Both the position numbers and the translations under genes were made by a program. A stretch of DNA of 64,000 nt from Arthonia radiata. Its lineage: Eukaryota; Ascomycota; Arthoniomycetes; Arthoniales; Arthoniaceae. The notes beneath the pieces are model-generated. The model saw nothing but the letters and a program-made list of their open reading frames with translations. It did no database searches and was not told the origin of the DNA. The stretch covers positions 840,379 through 904,378 of the forward strand of contig PSQN01000013.1 of the NCBI GenBank assembly GCA_002989075.1. The letters run 5' to 3'. Positions 11,970 through 22,187 of the stretch are shown one piece after another. Every line of letters begins with the position of its first letter. Within the stretch, counting starts at the first letter, position 1.

Positions 11970-13604
11970 ATGCCATTGCGATCCTTCGCTCCATTCCTGA
12001 CCTTTCTCACCCTCACCACTATCATACTGCTCTGCAGTGGTCCTAACGATGGTGGCCACTATGCCGAAGAAGATCATGGAGACACTTCCCAAAGCCCTTT
12101 CAAGTCCTTCTTCTCGTTCCAGGGACCAAGCACGCTGTTCGCGCCATCAGCTATTATCAGCCTGACAGACGACAATAGCACTTTCTTCAATGCACGACCC
12201 GCTGCGTTCGGTCCGGAGTTACCTCTGAAGGGCTTCAGCGGCCCTGTATGGGCAGGCCACAGCTTTTCCGACGACGACTACAGTGAAGGTGGCCTCATCA
12301 GCGCTGACAGTGGCGAGCTGGGGTGCAGCGACATGCCAGGCTGGGGCCACTCACGATGGCCTTCTCAGCAAGGAAACGAAGGCCGTGGCGGCTATGAGCA
12401 AGAGCACACAGACCCTTCTGATGATCCACTAGAACAACGAGATGCTACAGAACGCCAGCCCAATTCAGTCGGCGAGTCGCGAAACATTGGCATACCATGG
12501 CGACACAATGCGACGACCGAAATCACTGGAAAGATTGCGCTCCTCAGCCGCGGAGGCTGCGGTTTCCACGAGAAGATCATGTGGGCACAAAGGCGAGGTG
12601 CAACAGCCGTGATCGTCGGCGACAACAACAATGGTGGTCCTTTGGTCACTATGTATGCGAAAGGTGACACCAGCAATGTTGACATCCCTTCGCTATTTAC
12701 TTCGCATATGACCGCGCACCTTCTCGCCTCGCTGGTGCCGCAAAGCCCGGAGCTTGCCACTGCAAGACCGCAGGAACAAGAACAATCCGCCCGTCACGGC
12801 GTGGACTCACACCCCGAGCTTCATGACGGCCTCTGGGTCACATTGAGCCTTATCAGCGGTGGTGCCGGACCCTTCTTCAACACGCTATTCGTCCTTGTCG
12901 TTAGTCCGCTTGTGACGTTAGCGATCGTCTACATCATGCTCATGGTACGGGCACGGATCAGAAGGCGAAGATGGCGCGCACCCAAGTCGATCGTGGACAG
13001 GCTACCCGTACGCGTTTACCACGCTATGTCAAGTCGAGCAAGCCCAGAGGCTTCAGCGACGCCCACTGCACCGTCGTCTCCATCGGCTACAACGCCACTG
13101 CTTATCGCCAATCGCGGTGGCCATGATCGATCCGTGCCAGACGAAGAACAAGGCATACCCAGTTCCAGCTACGGAAGCTTCACCGCTGACAGCTCACTGC
13201 GCGAGAAGCCAGCGCAAGACATCCCGGGCTCGAAGCCCAAATACAATCAAAAGCAAGTGGAGTGCGCAGTCTGCCTCGAAGAGTACGAAGACGGCATCAG
13301 TCGCGTGATGAGCCTGCCATGTGGCCACGACTTCCACGCCGAGTGCGTTACGCCCTGGCTCACGACCAAGCGACGCACGTGCCCCATTTGCAAGGGCGAC
13401 GTCGTGCGGTCGTTAGGAGGAGCTGAATTGAGCCCCTCGTCGTCGCGGTCGAGTAGAGCATCGTCGGAGGTTGATGTTCAAGTCCAAGCTGCCGAGAGTG
13501 TCAATCGCTCACCTTCGGCCGCGATGCCGCTGATACTGCGACGGGAGGAGATTGACGAGCTGGACTTGGAACGCGACACGGTCGATCGCCGCCATGACCG
13601 ATGA
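11970..13604 (+). CDS. PA-TM-RING-H2 E3 ubiquitin ligase
   Basis: A 544-residue single-exon protein. Layout: signal peptide (residues 1-24, LTFLTLTTIILLCSG), a luminal region with a protease-associated (PA) domain at ~185-255 (ITGKIALLSRGGCGFHEKI), one membrane span at ~305-327 (VLVVSPLVTLAIVYIMLMV) followed by a basic stop-transfer stretch, and a RING-H2 finger at ~432-475. The finger starts at C432-x2-C435, contains CGHDFHAEC and ends CPIC. This order is that of the RNF13/Goliath-type PA-TM-RING ligases of endosome, vacuole or Golgi membranes, where the RING faces the cytosol and the PA domain selects luminal cargo. The tail is Ser-rich. All eight zinc ligands are present, so it should be an active E3. 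Confidence 0.92.
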   Translation: MPLRSFAPFLTFLTLTTIILLCSGPNDGGHYAEEDHGDTSQSPFKSFFSFQGPSTLFAPSAIISLTDDNSTFFNARPAAFGPELPLKGFSGPVWAGHSFSDDDYSEGGLISADSGELGCSDMPGWGHSRWPSQQGNEGRGGYEQEHTDPSDDPLEQRDATERQPNSVGESRNIGIPWRHNATTEITGKIALLSRGGCGFHEKIMWAQRRGATAVIVGDNNNGGPLVTMYAKGDTSNVDIPSLFTSHMTAHLLASLVPQSPELATARPQEQEQSARHGVDSHPELHDGLWVTLSLISGGAGPFFNTLFVLVVSPLVTLAIVYIMLMVRARIRRRRWRAPKSIVDRLPVRVYHAMSSRASPEASATPTAPSSPSATTPLLIANRGGHDRSVPDEEQGIPSSSYGSFTADSSLREKPAQDIPGSKPKYNQKQVECAVCLEEYEDGISRVMSLPCGHDFHAECVTPWLTTKRRTCPICKGDVVRSLGGAELSPSSSRSSRASSEVDVQVQAAESVNRSPSAAMPLILRREEIDELDLERDTVDRRHDR

Positions 13605-15947
13605 AGAGACGAATAATTATGTTACACTTTGGAACCCATTACGAGCTGCTGAGGCACGAAAGCAGAGGATGTCTCATGAATTGAATGTTTGGTAAAATCG
13701 CTCAGCCCTTGGAGATACCCTTACGAACAGCGACTTGACGAACAGCGCATTGCAATTCTTGCCCGTCTTCTCATCTTATAATAATTCGTCATCATGTATA
13801 ACCCATTGAAGCGCACTGCTAGTGCTCGATGATGTCTGAACCAGCTTTACAATCACGTGCGTCCACAACCGCGCTGATAGCCCTGTCCTATAAAAGACTA
13901 GTATTACTAGCGTAACCCAGTCATGGTCCAAGCGCCTCAAACTCGGAAGACCGCTCTCACGGCCGCATCCTCCACGCTATCATATTTCCGATTCCATATT
14001 CGAGCTTCTCGTCAAAATCTGGGCCGGAGCGCCGGCCAGAGAGGTAAGCACATATCATTAAGCTGCGTTGTCGCTGAGAAAGCCATCTGCTCGACCAACC
14101 AGTATGCGCTAGCACACTAGCGCCTCTTTTTCTCTTGGCATCATCTTCGAAACGACAAAGTCGCTCCTCTCGCCGCAACATCCACCCTGTCGTGAATCTG
14201 ATTCGAGATTCGAGCTTTTCCTGAAAATTCGAGGTCTGAGCGGAGGCAAGGGATGTAAGCACGTATCATTAAGCTGCGTTGTCGCTGAGAAAGCCATCTG
14301 CTCGACCAACCAGCATGCACTAGCACAGTAACTCCGGGTTCAGTCTTGGCACGTGTGCGAAACGACAAAGTCGCTCCCCTCGCCGCAAAATCCACCCTAT
14401 CGTAAATCTAATTTGAAATTCGAGCTTTTCATCAAATTCTGGGTGTGAGCGGATGCCAGGGAGGTATGCACATATTTTATCACGCCCTTGTTGAGGAGAA
14501 ATACATTTGCACATCCAAGCAGACATACGCTAAAGTCTTGGCTCGCGCATCAAACGCAACCGCGGCGGCTGTTGTATGGCTCGTGCGTCCAAATCACAGA
14601 TTGCCTACAGCTCCCGCAGCATCAACGCTATAATTTATGCGGCTTGAGATTGGCCATTTTCGTCGAAATTTGGGAGGGAGCGCATGCCAGAGAGGTGAGC
14701 ACATATTTAATTCTACCCTCAGTGGCGAAATCTATATCTGCACGAATGGATTAGTATGCGCTAAAGCCTTAGCTCGCGTCTATCACGTCCGTCGCGGCTC
14801 TCGCTTGGCTCGTACGCGCAAAAGACAGAACGCTCACAGCTCACGCCACAGCAACGCTATGGTTACTGCGACCTCATAATCGGCATTTTCAGCAGAATCT
14901 GGGTTGGTGCAAATGCCAGCGAGGTAAGAATACAATTAATTGTGGCAGTGGTGGTGAGAGAGGACTTTACACTGAAGAGCGGGTTTGGCGCTAGTGGTGT
15001 TAGCGTGCTGGACCATTCGCAGTGTAAACAATGATGTTAGGGATACGCTGTGAGGCTTCGTCTGATTTTGAGGATGAGATGGTGCAAAGTCGCGAGTGGC
15101 AGACAGTAGATGGAAGATAGGAAAGGAGTGAGTTGAGCAACAATGCCACTGCTGCTCACCGAACTGACGCAGGTCCTCGGAATAGGAGTAGTAGCGGTGA
15201 CTCAATGATCAGTAAGACAGGAGATACTCCAGAATGAACAGACACTCTTCGTCTTCTGAAAAGTCTTGCAACTCTCGTCGTCGACTGATTGTTTCCCTCC
15301 ATATCCTGTACAAGGAGTGTTACCAAGCTGTATCTCCAACATCGCGTTTCGTTCAATCGGTCAATCTGGCTATGGTTACCACTGCGTAGACGTAGCAGTC
15401 AGTAAGTCTCTTTTGCTATGCTCTTCATGCTATGATGATGAAGAGGAACACTTCACCCGCCGAAATGGAGCCCGGGGTAGTGCTTAAAGGTTAAGATCCT
15501 GCGCTGCATGAGATACCTTTCACTGTCTGATATTGCTCTTTTACTCTGACTGAAAACACCAGTGTGTTGCCGCAATCACTAACACATGTCGAGAATAATG
15601 GCTGGAAGGAGTAGTCAAGGGTGGACGACGCTCATCGATGGAAGGTAGCACAGAGCAGCTGAGCGAGAGGGTTGCGCTAAGCGTGCGTAGGGCACCGTTG
15701 AGTCATCAGATGTCGCTCCTTTGCTCATTACGGCGAAGTGTTCATGTCGTGGAGCAGGAGCAGCTAGTATCAAACGAACATTGGAATGGTTTCGGCAGCT
15801 TCCTTGCTTTTCTTGCAGTCTCAAGCACGCGTGTTGTTTCAATCTATAGATCAACCTTGCAATGCATCTTAACCAAATGCCGAACCTAATTTCACCGGCC
15901 TATCATCCGTCAGCGTGCAAGCCCTCCCGTGACCAAGAGCACCAAAC
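13605..15947. other. intergenic region containing a tandem array
   Basis: Contains the tandem array described separately at 13,915-14,950. The remainder (14,950-15,947) has no supported gene. Confidence 0.6.
13915..14950. repeat. five-unit tandem array, 210-230 bp period
   Basis: A conserved core (TTCGAGCTTTTC..., then ATGCCAGAGAGGTAAGCA and ACATAT) recurs with its GCCAG-like landmark at 14035, 14246, 14455, 14686 and 14915. Spacings are 211, 209, 231 and 229 bp. Units 1 and 2 share a near-identical ~50-bp block ending in CTGCTCGACCAACCAG. Units 2 and 3 share CGAAACGACAAAGTCGCTCC. Units 4 and 5 share a third block. Periods are not multiples of three, and no frame stays open through the array, so it is unlikely to be coding. 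Confidence 0.85.
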
Positions 15948-16938
15948 TTACGCCTCACTCTCAGCACTCATCTTCCCCCTCCTCTTCCCCTCATTCGTCC
16001 TCGGCAATTCCCTATCCTCTCTGAACCTCTCCGCCTCCTTATCATCCATATCCTGCGCCCCATTAACACTCTCATACTCCATCCCCTTCACGAGCCTCAA
16101 AAACAGCACCGCCAGTAGCGCCCCAGCAAACGGTCCAAACCAGTATATCCAGTGGTACCCTGGGAACTCGTTGTACACGACCGCGGGCCCGAACGAGCGC
16201 GCGGGATTAAGCGACGCTCCGGTGTACCTGATGCCGACTAGATGCGCGATGAAGAGTGCGAGGCCGATGCCCAGAGGAGCCAGGAAGGTGGCTTTGGACT
16301 TCTCGACGGCGAGCATGAAGATGGTGAAGACGAGTTCGAAGGTTAGAAACATCTCGATGAAGAAGCCGCGGACGATGGAGGTGCCGGGGGCGAGGGTGGT
16401 GGTGACGGAGAGTGGGCCTGGGAGGAGACCGCCGACTACGGCCGCGGCGGCGATGGCTCCGAGAATCTGCGCGATGAAGATGATGATGCCGCGGATGTAG
16501 GGGAGGGCGCCGATGAGGCAGAGACCGAGTGTGACCTTTCGTGCTCGTTAGTCATAAGTCTGACGGAGCTGAACCGGTAGTGTATTGGCTGAGAAAGCTT
16601 ACAGCAGGATTGAAGACCCCTCCTGTGATGCGAAAGAAGATCCAGGCATTGACAGCAAGCGAGAAGCCGAAGCTGAGAGCGATGTACAGCAGCACCGATA
16701 CCTCGTCGTTGCTGTTGGAGGTGCTGGCGACCTGTGCTCCGCCGAACGCGAAGAAAAGGAACATGAACGTGCCGACGAATTCGCCCAGAAAAGCGACGAG
16801 GTGTTTGCGCAGGGTGTCCGGGAGGACGTGGAATACGCCGAGACGAGTGTTCTCACGGTACTCGGCTTCAGTCGTTGGCTGGATGCGAGAACGCCGGCCT
16901 GGGATGGCGAGGTGGCCTGTAGGGCGGTTGACGTTCAT
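15948..16938 (-). CDS. orthodox aquaporin (MIP family)
   Basis: A water channel of the major intrinsic protein family. Exon 1 is 16603-16938 and exon 2 is 15948-16535. The intron has GTAAGC, a GACTAAC branch and an AAAG acceptor, and splits the gene in phase 0 just after the first NPA box. The product is 307 residues. The first half carries GEFVGTFMFLFFAFGGAQVA and the pore motif GGVFNPAV. The second half carries GASLNPARSFGPAVV, with the Arg that forms the selectivity filter in water-selective aquaporins. Six membrane spans are visible. The C-terminal ~45 residues are charged and cytosolic. It resembles yeast Aqy-type channels more than aquaglyceroporins, whose second box normally ends in NPARD. 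Confidence 0.93.
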
Positions 16939-17255
16939 CGTGACGTTTTCAGGGAGCTATTGATATTGAGGTGCAGTAGGTCAGTAAGTAAGCACGAGGG
17001 TGAGAAGATTGTGAGAATGAAAATGAATATGAATTGGTTTTCCTGTGTTGAGAGAAAGTAGAGCGGTTACTGAGGCCCATTCAAGCAAAAGGAAAGAGCG
17101 TCCCAGACCGAATCGGTAGGAAGTCACAATCGATCCCATTTGTAAACACGTCAAACGGGCACAGCATTCGGAGACGAAATGAAAGCATGCATTTCGCTGT
17201 CTATCGCCTTTCAGCGCTGCAAAGCAACACGTATAGTACACTACTATCATCTCCT
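16939..17255. other. intergenic
   Basis: Aquaporin upstream region and 3' flank of the ATP synthase gene. No gene seen. Confidence 0.5.
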
Positions 17256-18169
17256 CTATGCCTTCTGAGAGACGATCCCTATGAATGTGTTAGCATATGC
17301 TTACCAGCATAAGGGATTTGGCGACTATGCTCACTCTCAATGTCCGTGACGCTCTGATCCAAGATCTGCTTCAGGACCCTTGGGTTCTCCAGCTCCTTCT
17401 CCACCTTTGCGATGATGCTGGCAGCCAACTCTTGCTGCTGTCGCTGCTTCTGCTGACCCTCGTATCGGACCCATGAATCAAGAGTGCTTTTTGCCTCAGC
17501 AGCTAATGCTGCCTTTTGCTCAAGCTCGAAAGCCTGGGCCTCGAGTTGAGCGGTTTCCTGCAGGTGCGCATGAGCTACTTTCCGTGACGGCCATGCTCAA
17601 GCACAGATAACAAACCTTCGAAACGGCAAACAGGTCTTTCGTGATCTGCACGACTTCACCAACGCTCTTCACGCTGTCGATGCGGCTTTGAACCGCTTGC
17701 TTATGATCTTCTCTTGCGCCATTCAATATACCCCGGACCTTCTCAATATAGCCGTTGGCCCATTGGCTGTACGACGGACCCAAGTAGTGGTAAATGCCCC
17801 AAAAGACAGTCAAAGTCGAGACCATGATGATTGACTCCTCGTTGAGCACGTAAAGCTCATTGCTGATAGCTGCTACAGAGAGCGAAGCTCCGCCAGACAA
17901 AATTGCGGTCTTGGAAAGCACGGAGTTACCCGGGATCGCGTCGACGATAGATTGAGCGGTTGATTTCGGGTCTGCTGGAGTGTTCGACTGGAAGCGATGC
18001 TGCTGGAGCGCGGTGCTGGCAGCGGGCAGAGTTCGGAAGGTGGAAGTAGGGAGGGTCGCTGGTCGGAGGGATGGGCGTGCGGCCCCTGTGGGATATGGTC
18101 AGTTATTCTGTAGGAATGGCTGCGCATTGGACACTCACCAATTGCTCGCGTTGCCATTCTGGAGGCCAT
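17256..18169 (-). CDS. ATP4: mitochondrial F1Fo ATP synthase subunit b
   Basis: This is the peripheral stalk subunit b of mitochondrial ATP synthase. Four exons: 18139-18169, 17616-18085, 17335-17557 and 17256-17278, giving 248 residues, close to the fungal norm. Exon 1 starts a basic mitochondrial presequence (MASRMATRAIGAARPSLRP). Two adjacent hydrophobic segments (residues ~75-115, SVLSKTAILSGGASLSVAAI and ESIIMVSTLTVFWGIYHYLG) anchor the protein. The rest is the long charged helix of the stalk (TLDSWVRYEGQQKQRQQQE). The last intron was chosen because it gives the family-like end TDIERIVSQKA. An alternative donor 35 bases further on would leave a less typical tail. ATG codons at positions 1 and 5 are both plausible starts. 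Confidence 0.93.
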
Positions 18170-18417
18170 AGTTGCTGTGAGTGGAGAGAAGCTGCAGTGT
18201 AATGGTAGAGCGTGTTGGCGAGGTTAGCTGTCGCGACGAAAGCTGTCGACGCTAGAGCGGATTGGGATCAGGCTTGGCATTGGAGGTATTTCCTCACGCA
18301 AATCTGTAGCACACATCTCTCGCGTTGGTCAGTGCAGCGGGTGCGCCACGTTTGAATCGTCATCAATTTCTCGCGCCATTGCTTGGAGTTCATTTGGTCT
18401 TTGTTGTTGAAGAACAC

Positions 18418-20146
18418 ATGCACAGAATGTCGGAATCTGGACAAGCAGCTCGAAGAGAATCTCGAAAGCGCTCGCGCACACAGACACAACCATCTTCAAT
18501 ACCAAACTCCAGTGTGAAGCGTTCGAAGATATCTCACGCCAAAGAGAAGGAAGATGGCACTTTAACGACAGATGAGATTCAGTCCTTAGGTGAAAGGGTT
18601 TCATCGTCACCCAAGAATTACAATTCCGTCGTAGCACTCTTGAGATATGCGCAAGGAAAGGGCAGCGCGGGCGATGCTGCTGTTGCGGCCCTTTGCCGAG
18701 CATTTTCGATGCTCATCGTGGACGGACGCCTCTCCGCTCCAAGAGACGCAGAGGCAAATGAAGCGAAAGTTATGCAATGGCTGAGAGCCAAGCGCGACGA
18801 ATTCAATGACGTCCTCTGGAGGCGACTGAAATCCGCGACACCGTCTGAGAATCGGCAGGCCCTGCCACTTGTCATGCAACTTCTTCGGGCTGAATTGACT
18901 GCTCAAGGGGAAGACTGGGTCCAATGTTGGACCGGGGATCACTATTTTCGCAAGCTCATAGCTTCATTCGCTCATGGGGAGGTGGCCCGGGAGGTCGCCC
19001 AAGCATTCGTGCATGACTATGTTAACAAATGTGACGATGTCAGGTACTACACCTTTACGGTGCTTCCGTAGGTTCAAAGACTTGCACTGCAAGACAACTC
19101 CGCTTACTTCTCATAGACAAGTTCTGAGGCTGGGCTCGTACAAATCTAGTGACTTTCATATGTTCGACAATGTGATAAGCCTGGTCGAAGCTCTTGATCC
19201 TCCCGCCGCAAATGTGGAGCTGAGTACCTACTTTTATGATTATTCCAAAGAGCAGCTCAGTTCGAAGAGACCCCCCTCAAAGCTCCCTGAGTACCAAAGA
19301 CAGGCACAAAAGGCGTTTTCCAGCGTCTTCGCGTGCCCTCTGTCAACAGATCAGCGAAAGGCACTGCTACGGAATCTATCTCCCGTCATTGTACCGTGGC
19401 TACAGACACCGACGCATGTACTTGACTTCCTCACAGACTCATTCGAGGCCGGAGGCTCAACATCGCTTCTCGCTCTGTCAGGCTTGTACGAGATGATGAC
19501 TACTCACAACCTCGACTACCCTTCGTTTTATACCAAGTTCTACTCACTTCTAGATGACAACTTATTACACTCAGCGCACCGATCTAGGTTCTTTCGTTTG
19601 CTCAATGAGTTTCTTGGCTCATCACACTTGCCCGCCACAATGGTTGCGAGCTTCATCAAGCGGTTGTCACGACTAGCGCTTCGTGGGCCTCCTGCAGCAA
19701 TTGTGGCTACTGTGCCTTGGGTGTACAACATGCTGCAAATGCATCCAACATGCACGTTCATGATACATCGCGAGCCGCGCACGGACGAGGAAAAGGAATT
19801 GATGGAAATGGAGGGAGCGAACGACCCCTTCGACATGTCTCAGCCAGACCCAGTAGCTACGGGCGCCATTGACAGCTGCTTGTGGGAGCTTGAGACGCTG
19901 CAGACGCATTTCCATCCTAATGTAGCGTCACTAGCTAAGATCATCGGCCAAGAGTTCCGCAAGCAGTCGTACAATCTGGAGGATTTTCTCGATCACTCGT
20001 ACAGCAGCCTCATCGCTGGCGATCTTGGCAAAGAGATGAAGAAGCCTCCGGTAGTTGAGTTTGAGATCCTCAAGCAGGTGTTTACGAGTGCAGAAGGTGA
20101 CGACACTTTGGCACAGCTGATGACAGACATTCTAGCCCAGGAATAG
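18418..20146 (+). CDS. NOC4: nucleolar complex protein 4 (CBF/MAK21 family)
   Basis: A ribosome-biogenesis factor of the small-subunit processome; in yeast, Noc4 pairs with Nop14 for 40S maturation and export. Exon 1 is 18418-19067 and exon 2 is 19117-20146. The 49-bp intron (GTAGGT donor, CATAG acceptor) gives DVRYYTFTVLP-QVLRLGSYKS and a 559-residue product. A competing donor 25 bases earlier keeps frame but deletes the conserved RYYTF stretch, so it was rejected. The N-terminus is basic and Ser-rich, as in a nuclear protein. Helical repeats follow, and the CBF/Mak21 domain spans about residues 340-500 (VYNMLQMHPTC, AIDSCLWELETLQTHFHPNV). A second in-frame ATG at 18427 may be the true start. 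The gene is divergent from ATP4 with about 250 bp between starts. Confidence 0.9.
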
Positions 20147-20477
20147 ACGGCTTACTACGCTCTCGCTGTACAGATTTGATACATGTCCTGCATCGTCTTT
20201 CAAAAGCATTTCTTAGCCGTATACGCCAATCCCGCGACTACCAGTCTCTGCCGTTTTCTACTTCCGCGCCGCTCGCGATCATGCGGGCGATGATGGCTTA
20301 TCCGTGTCGAACACGGCAATGCAGCAACCGTCAATAGCAATAGCTGCTGACGTTCGCAAACGTGCGAAGATATATAAGGTGCCACGCTGCACGAATGTCG
20401 TATCATTGCCAAAATATCTTTCGAATCTTCATTCGCAACAACCTTCTTCAAGACAGCACGGTTACTGATCCAACACA
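20147..20477. promoter_or_regulatory. promoter-like leader of the small gene at 20478
   Basis: A TATA-like ATATATAAGG lies near 20370, about 105 bases before the ATG at 20478. It is followed by a C/A-rich leader ending in ACACAATGTC. The upstream part is the 3' flank of NOC4. Confidence 0.45.
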
Positions 20478-20717
20478 ATGTCAACACAAGCCGCCCCTAA
20501 ACTCAGCACCAACTCCATTCTCAACAAAGTCGATGACGATTCATGGGCCTTCCCAGTCGAGTGTACGACTGTGAACATTCAGACGTTCGTGCACTTTTAC
20601 GCCCAAACCGCACAAGCAAAGCGAATCATTAGCGATGGTGTAAAGGGGGTGTATCCAAACAGGCGGCAGTTGGGAGGAGATGAGAAGCAGGATTATCCCA
20701 GGTGCAAAGTGGTGTAG
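20478..20717 (+). CDS. small hypothetical protein, gene structure unresolved
   Basis: An open frame of 79 codons with a good start context and a TATA-like element upstream. It has no recognised family (starts STQAAPKLSTNSILNK; contains WAFPVECTTVNIQTF). It probably continues through introns. The frame TYAWPLSSAYWMHVLAC at about 20,801-20,894 looks strongly protein-like and ends at a good GTAAGC donor. A TTTGCAG acceptor at about 20,999 opens another plausible frame ending in GSTSYTADFGEGK at 21,086. I could not join these in a single frame, so only the first segment is called. The true gene may span 20,478-21,100. Confidence 0.4.
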   Translation: MSTQAAPKLSTNSILNKVDDDSWAFPVECTTVNIQTFVHFYAQTAQAKRIISDGVKGVYPNRRQLGGDEKQDYPRCKVV

Positions 20718-21086
20718 GTCTTCCCTTTTCCTTGCCCTCGACTGTCCAGTGAATAGACTGGGGATGTCGCTGGTGAGGAGGGTTTTCTTGGAACGAGCGA
20801 ACCTATGCGTGGCCGCTGTCCAGCGCCTACTGGATGCATGTCCTCGCTTGCGAACAGTTCAACAACTACGAACATTATCTTCCGCCGTTTCGTAAGCCGT
20901 TGTGTTGCCGGCATCGACAGAGAGAAGCGTCTTTCACCGAAACACGATATGTTAAAACTATGCAAAGAGCCCGATGCTGACGCGCTCCCTATTTGCAGTT
21001 TCGACAACGGCACTCGAACGTTCGAAGCACTGTTTACTAAGAATGGGTCCACAAGCTATACAGCCGACTTCGGAGAGGGTAAATGA

Positions 21087-21436
21087 ACTGAGGGACTACG
21101 TCTACGGTGGGCTTCAGCTGGAGACATGACTCTGCTCATTTGACCGTGAAAGGCTCCTTCAGATAGTGTGGAGGTAATGGAATGCTAGGCTCTTTCTCAA
21201 TTCCCTAGCTACGAATTACTGGTCGAGCCTTTTGAGTCCCAAAATGTGCTATTGCAGTAGCTTATTGCCGGCATGCAGTATCGAAATGGCCCGTGTACAG
21301 TTTGATCGTCACACCTTGAGGACAATTCTCTTAGAACCTTCGTGCACGGAAGAGAGCGTCGTTAAGCTCCAAAATTGATATGTACAACTCTTCCAACGCC
21401 TCTTGATGCAAGTCGTTCAATCGTAATATGGTGGTA
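21087..21436. other. intergenic
   Basis: Nothing recognised; convergent 3' flanks of the small locus and COA3. Confidence 0.4.
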
Positions 21437-21861
21437 TCAAGTTCCAGTCGCTGTCACTCCACCCGACCGATTAGTGCCAGCGTGCGGTGCATGTGGAGTT
21501 GGTGGCGGTCCATCGGGTATCGGCACATCCTCGAACTCATCCTGCGACACAGCTCGTATCGTGAATGCAACTGTTTGCGGTCGTTAGCTATCCTGTTCTT
21601 TCGTCGCTGAGCGAGGTGACATACAGATGCTGATAGCGAAGCCGAAGATCAGAACGCCAGTGACAGCGTTTGGTAACAGATACGCTCTTCGCGCTCTTTG
21701 CAGTGCTGCGCCGGGCTTGTTGTCTTTATAGTATGAGGACTGGGGCATGCTGCGGAGATGTCAGTAGCCGGGCGTATCCAACGGTCGCGCAAAAGTACTT
21801 ACCGCGACTTGAGATCGAATTTGCGGCCTGTAGCGGCCAGCCTTGCTAGTGTGGAATGCAT
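21437..21861 (-). CDS. COA3: cytochrome c oxidase assembly factor 3
   Basis: A mitochondrial inner-membrane factor for complex IV assembly; in yeast, Coa3/Cox25 acts with Cox14 and Mss51 on newly made Cox1. Three exons, 21803-21861, 21625-21749 and 21437-21570, encode only 105 residues. Introns have GTAAGT/CGCAG and GTATGT/AACAG ends and agree in frame. Family hallmarks are SSYYKDNKPGAALQRARRAY, a single membrane span (LLPNAVTGVLIFGFAISIF) and the strongly conserved AFTIRAVSQDEFEDVPIP just after it. The Pro/Thr-rich tail is variable. No single frame shows the gene; it appears only after splicing. It is divergent from the Pta1 gene over a 326-bp shared upstream region. Confidence 0.9.
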
Positions 21862-22187
21862 GGTGTTCAGAATCGTCTGCCTTCGACTCGCTGCAGAAGA
21901 GACGAAAGGTAGCCGTGGTTGTCAATGATCGAACGTGCCAAGACATGCAATTTATGGCACGTGCGTCACGCGACGCGCTTTCAAGGTGCAAGCGTCTTCA
22001 TCAAAGGACTTCACCTTCCACATCTATTGTCTTTTTCAGTTGCATTTGAGTTAGGGTTGATATCTTGTTGAATCCATAGAGCTTCATCTTCACTACAACA
22101 CACTCCACGATGCAGCTTGATCCCACTAGATAGCTTCTTTCTCCCTCGCAATCCTCATCCTGCTGAGCTCCACTGCGACTCATCACA
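21862..22187. promoter_or_regulatory. shared divergent promoter region of COA3 and Pta1
   Basis: The 326 bp between two opposed start codons must contain both promoters. No clear TATA box or named operator is visible. Confidence 0.5.

Noticed and set aside
19043-19116. Longer NOC4 intron using the donor at 19,043
   Set aside because: Keeps frame but removes the conserved RYYTFTVLP stretch.
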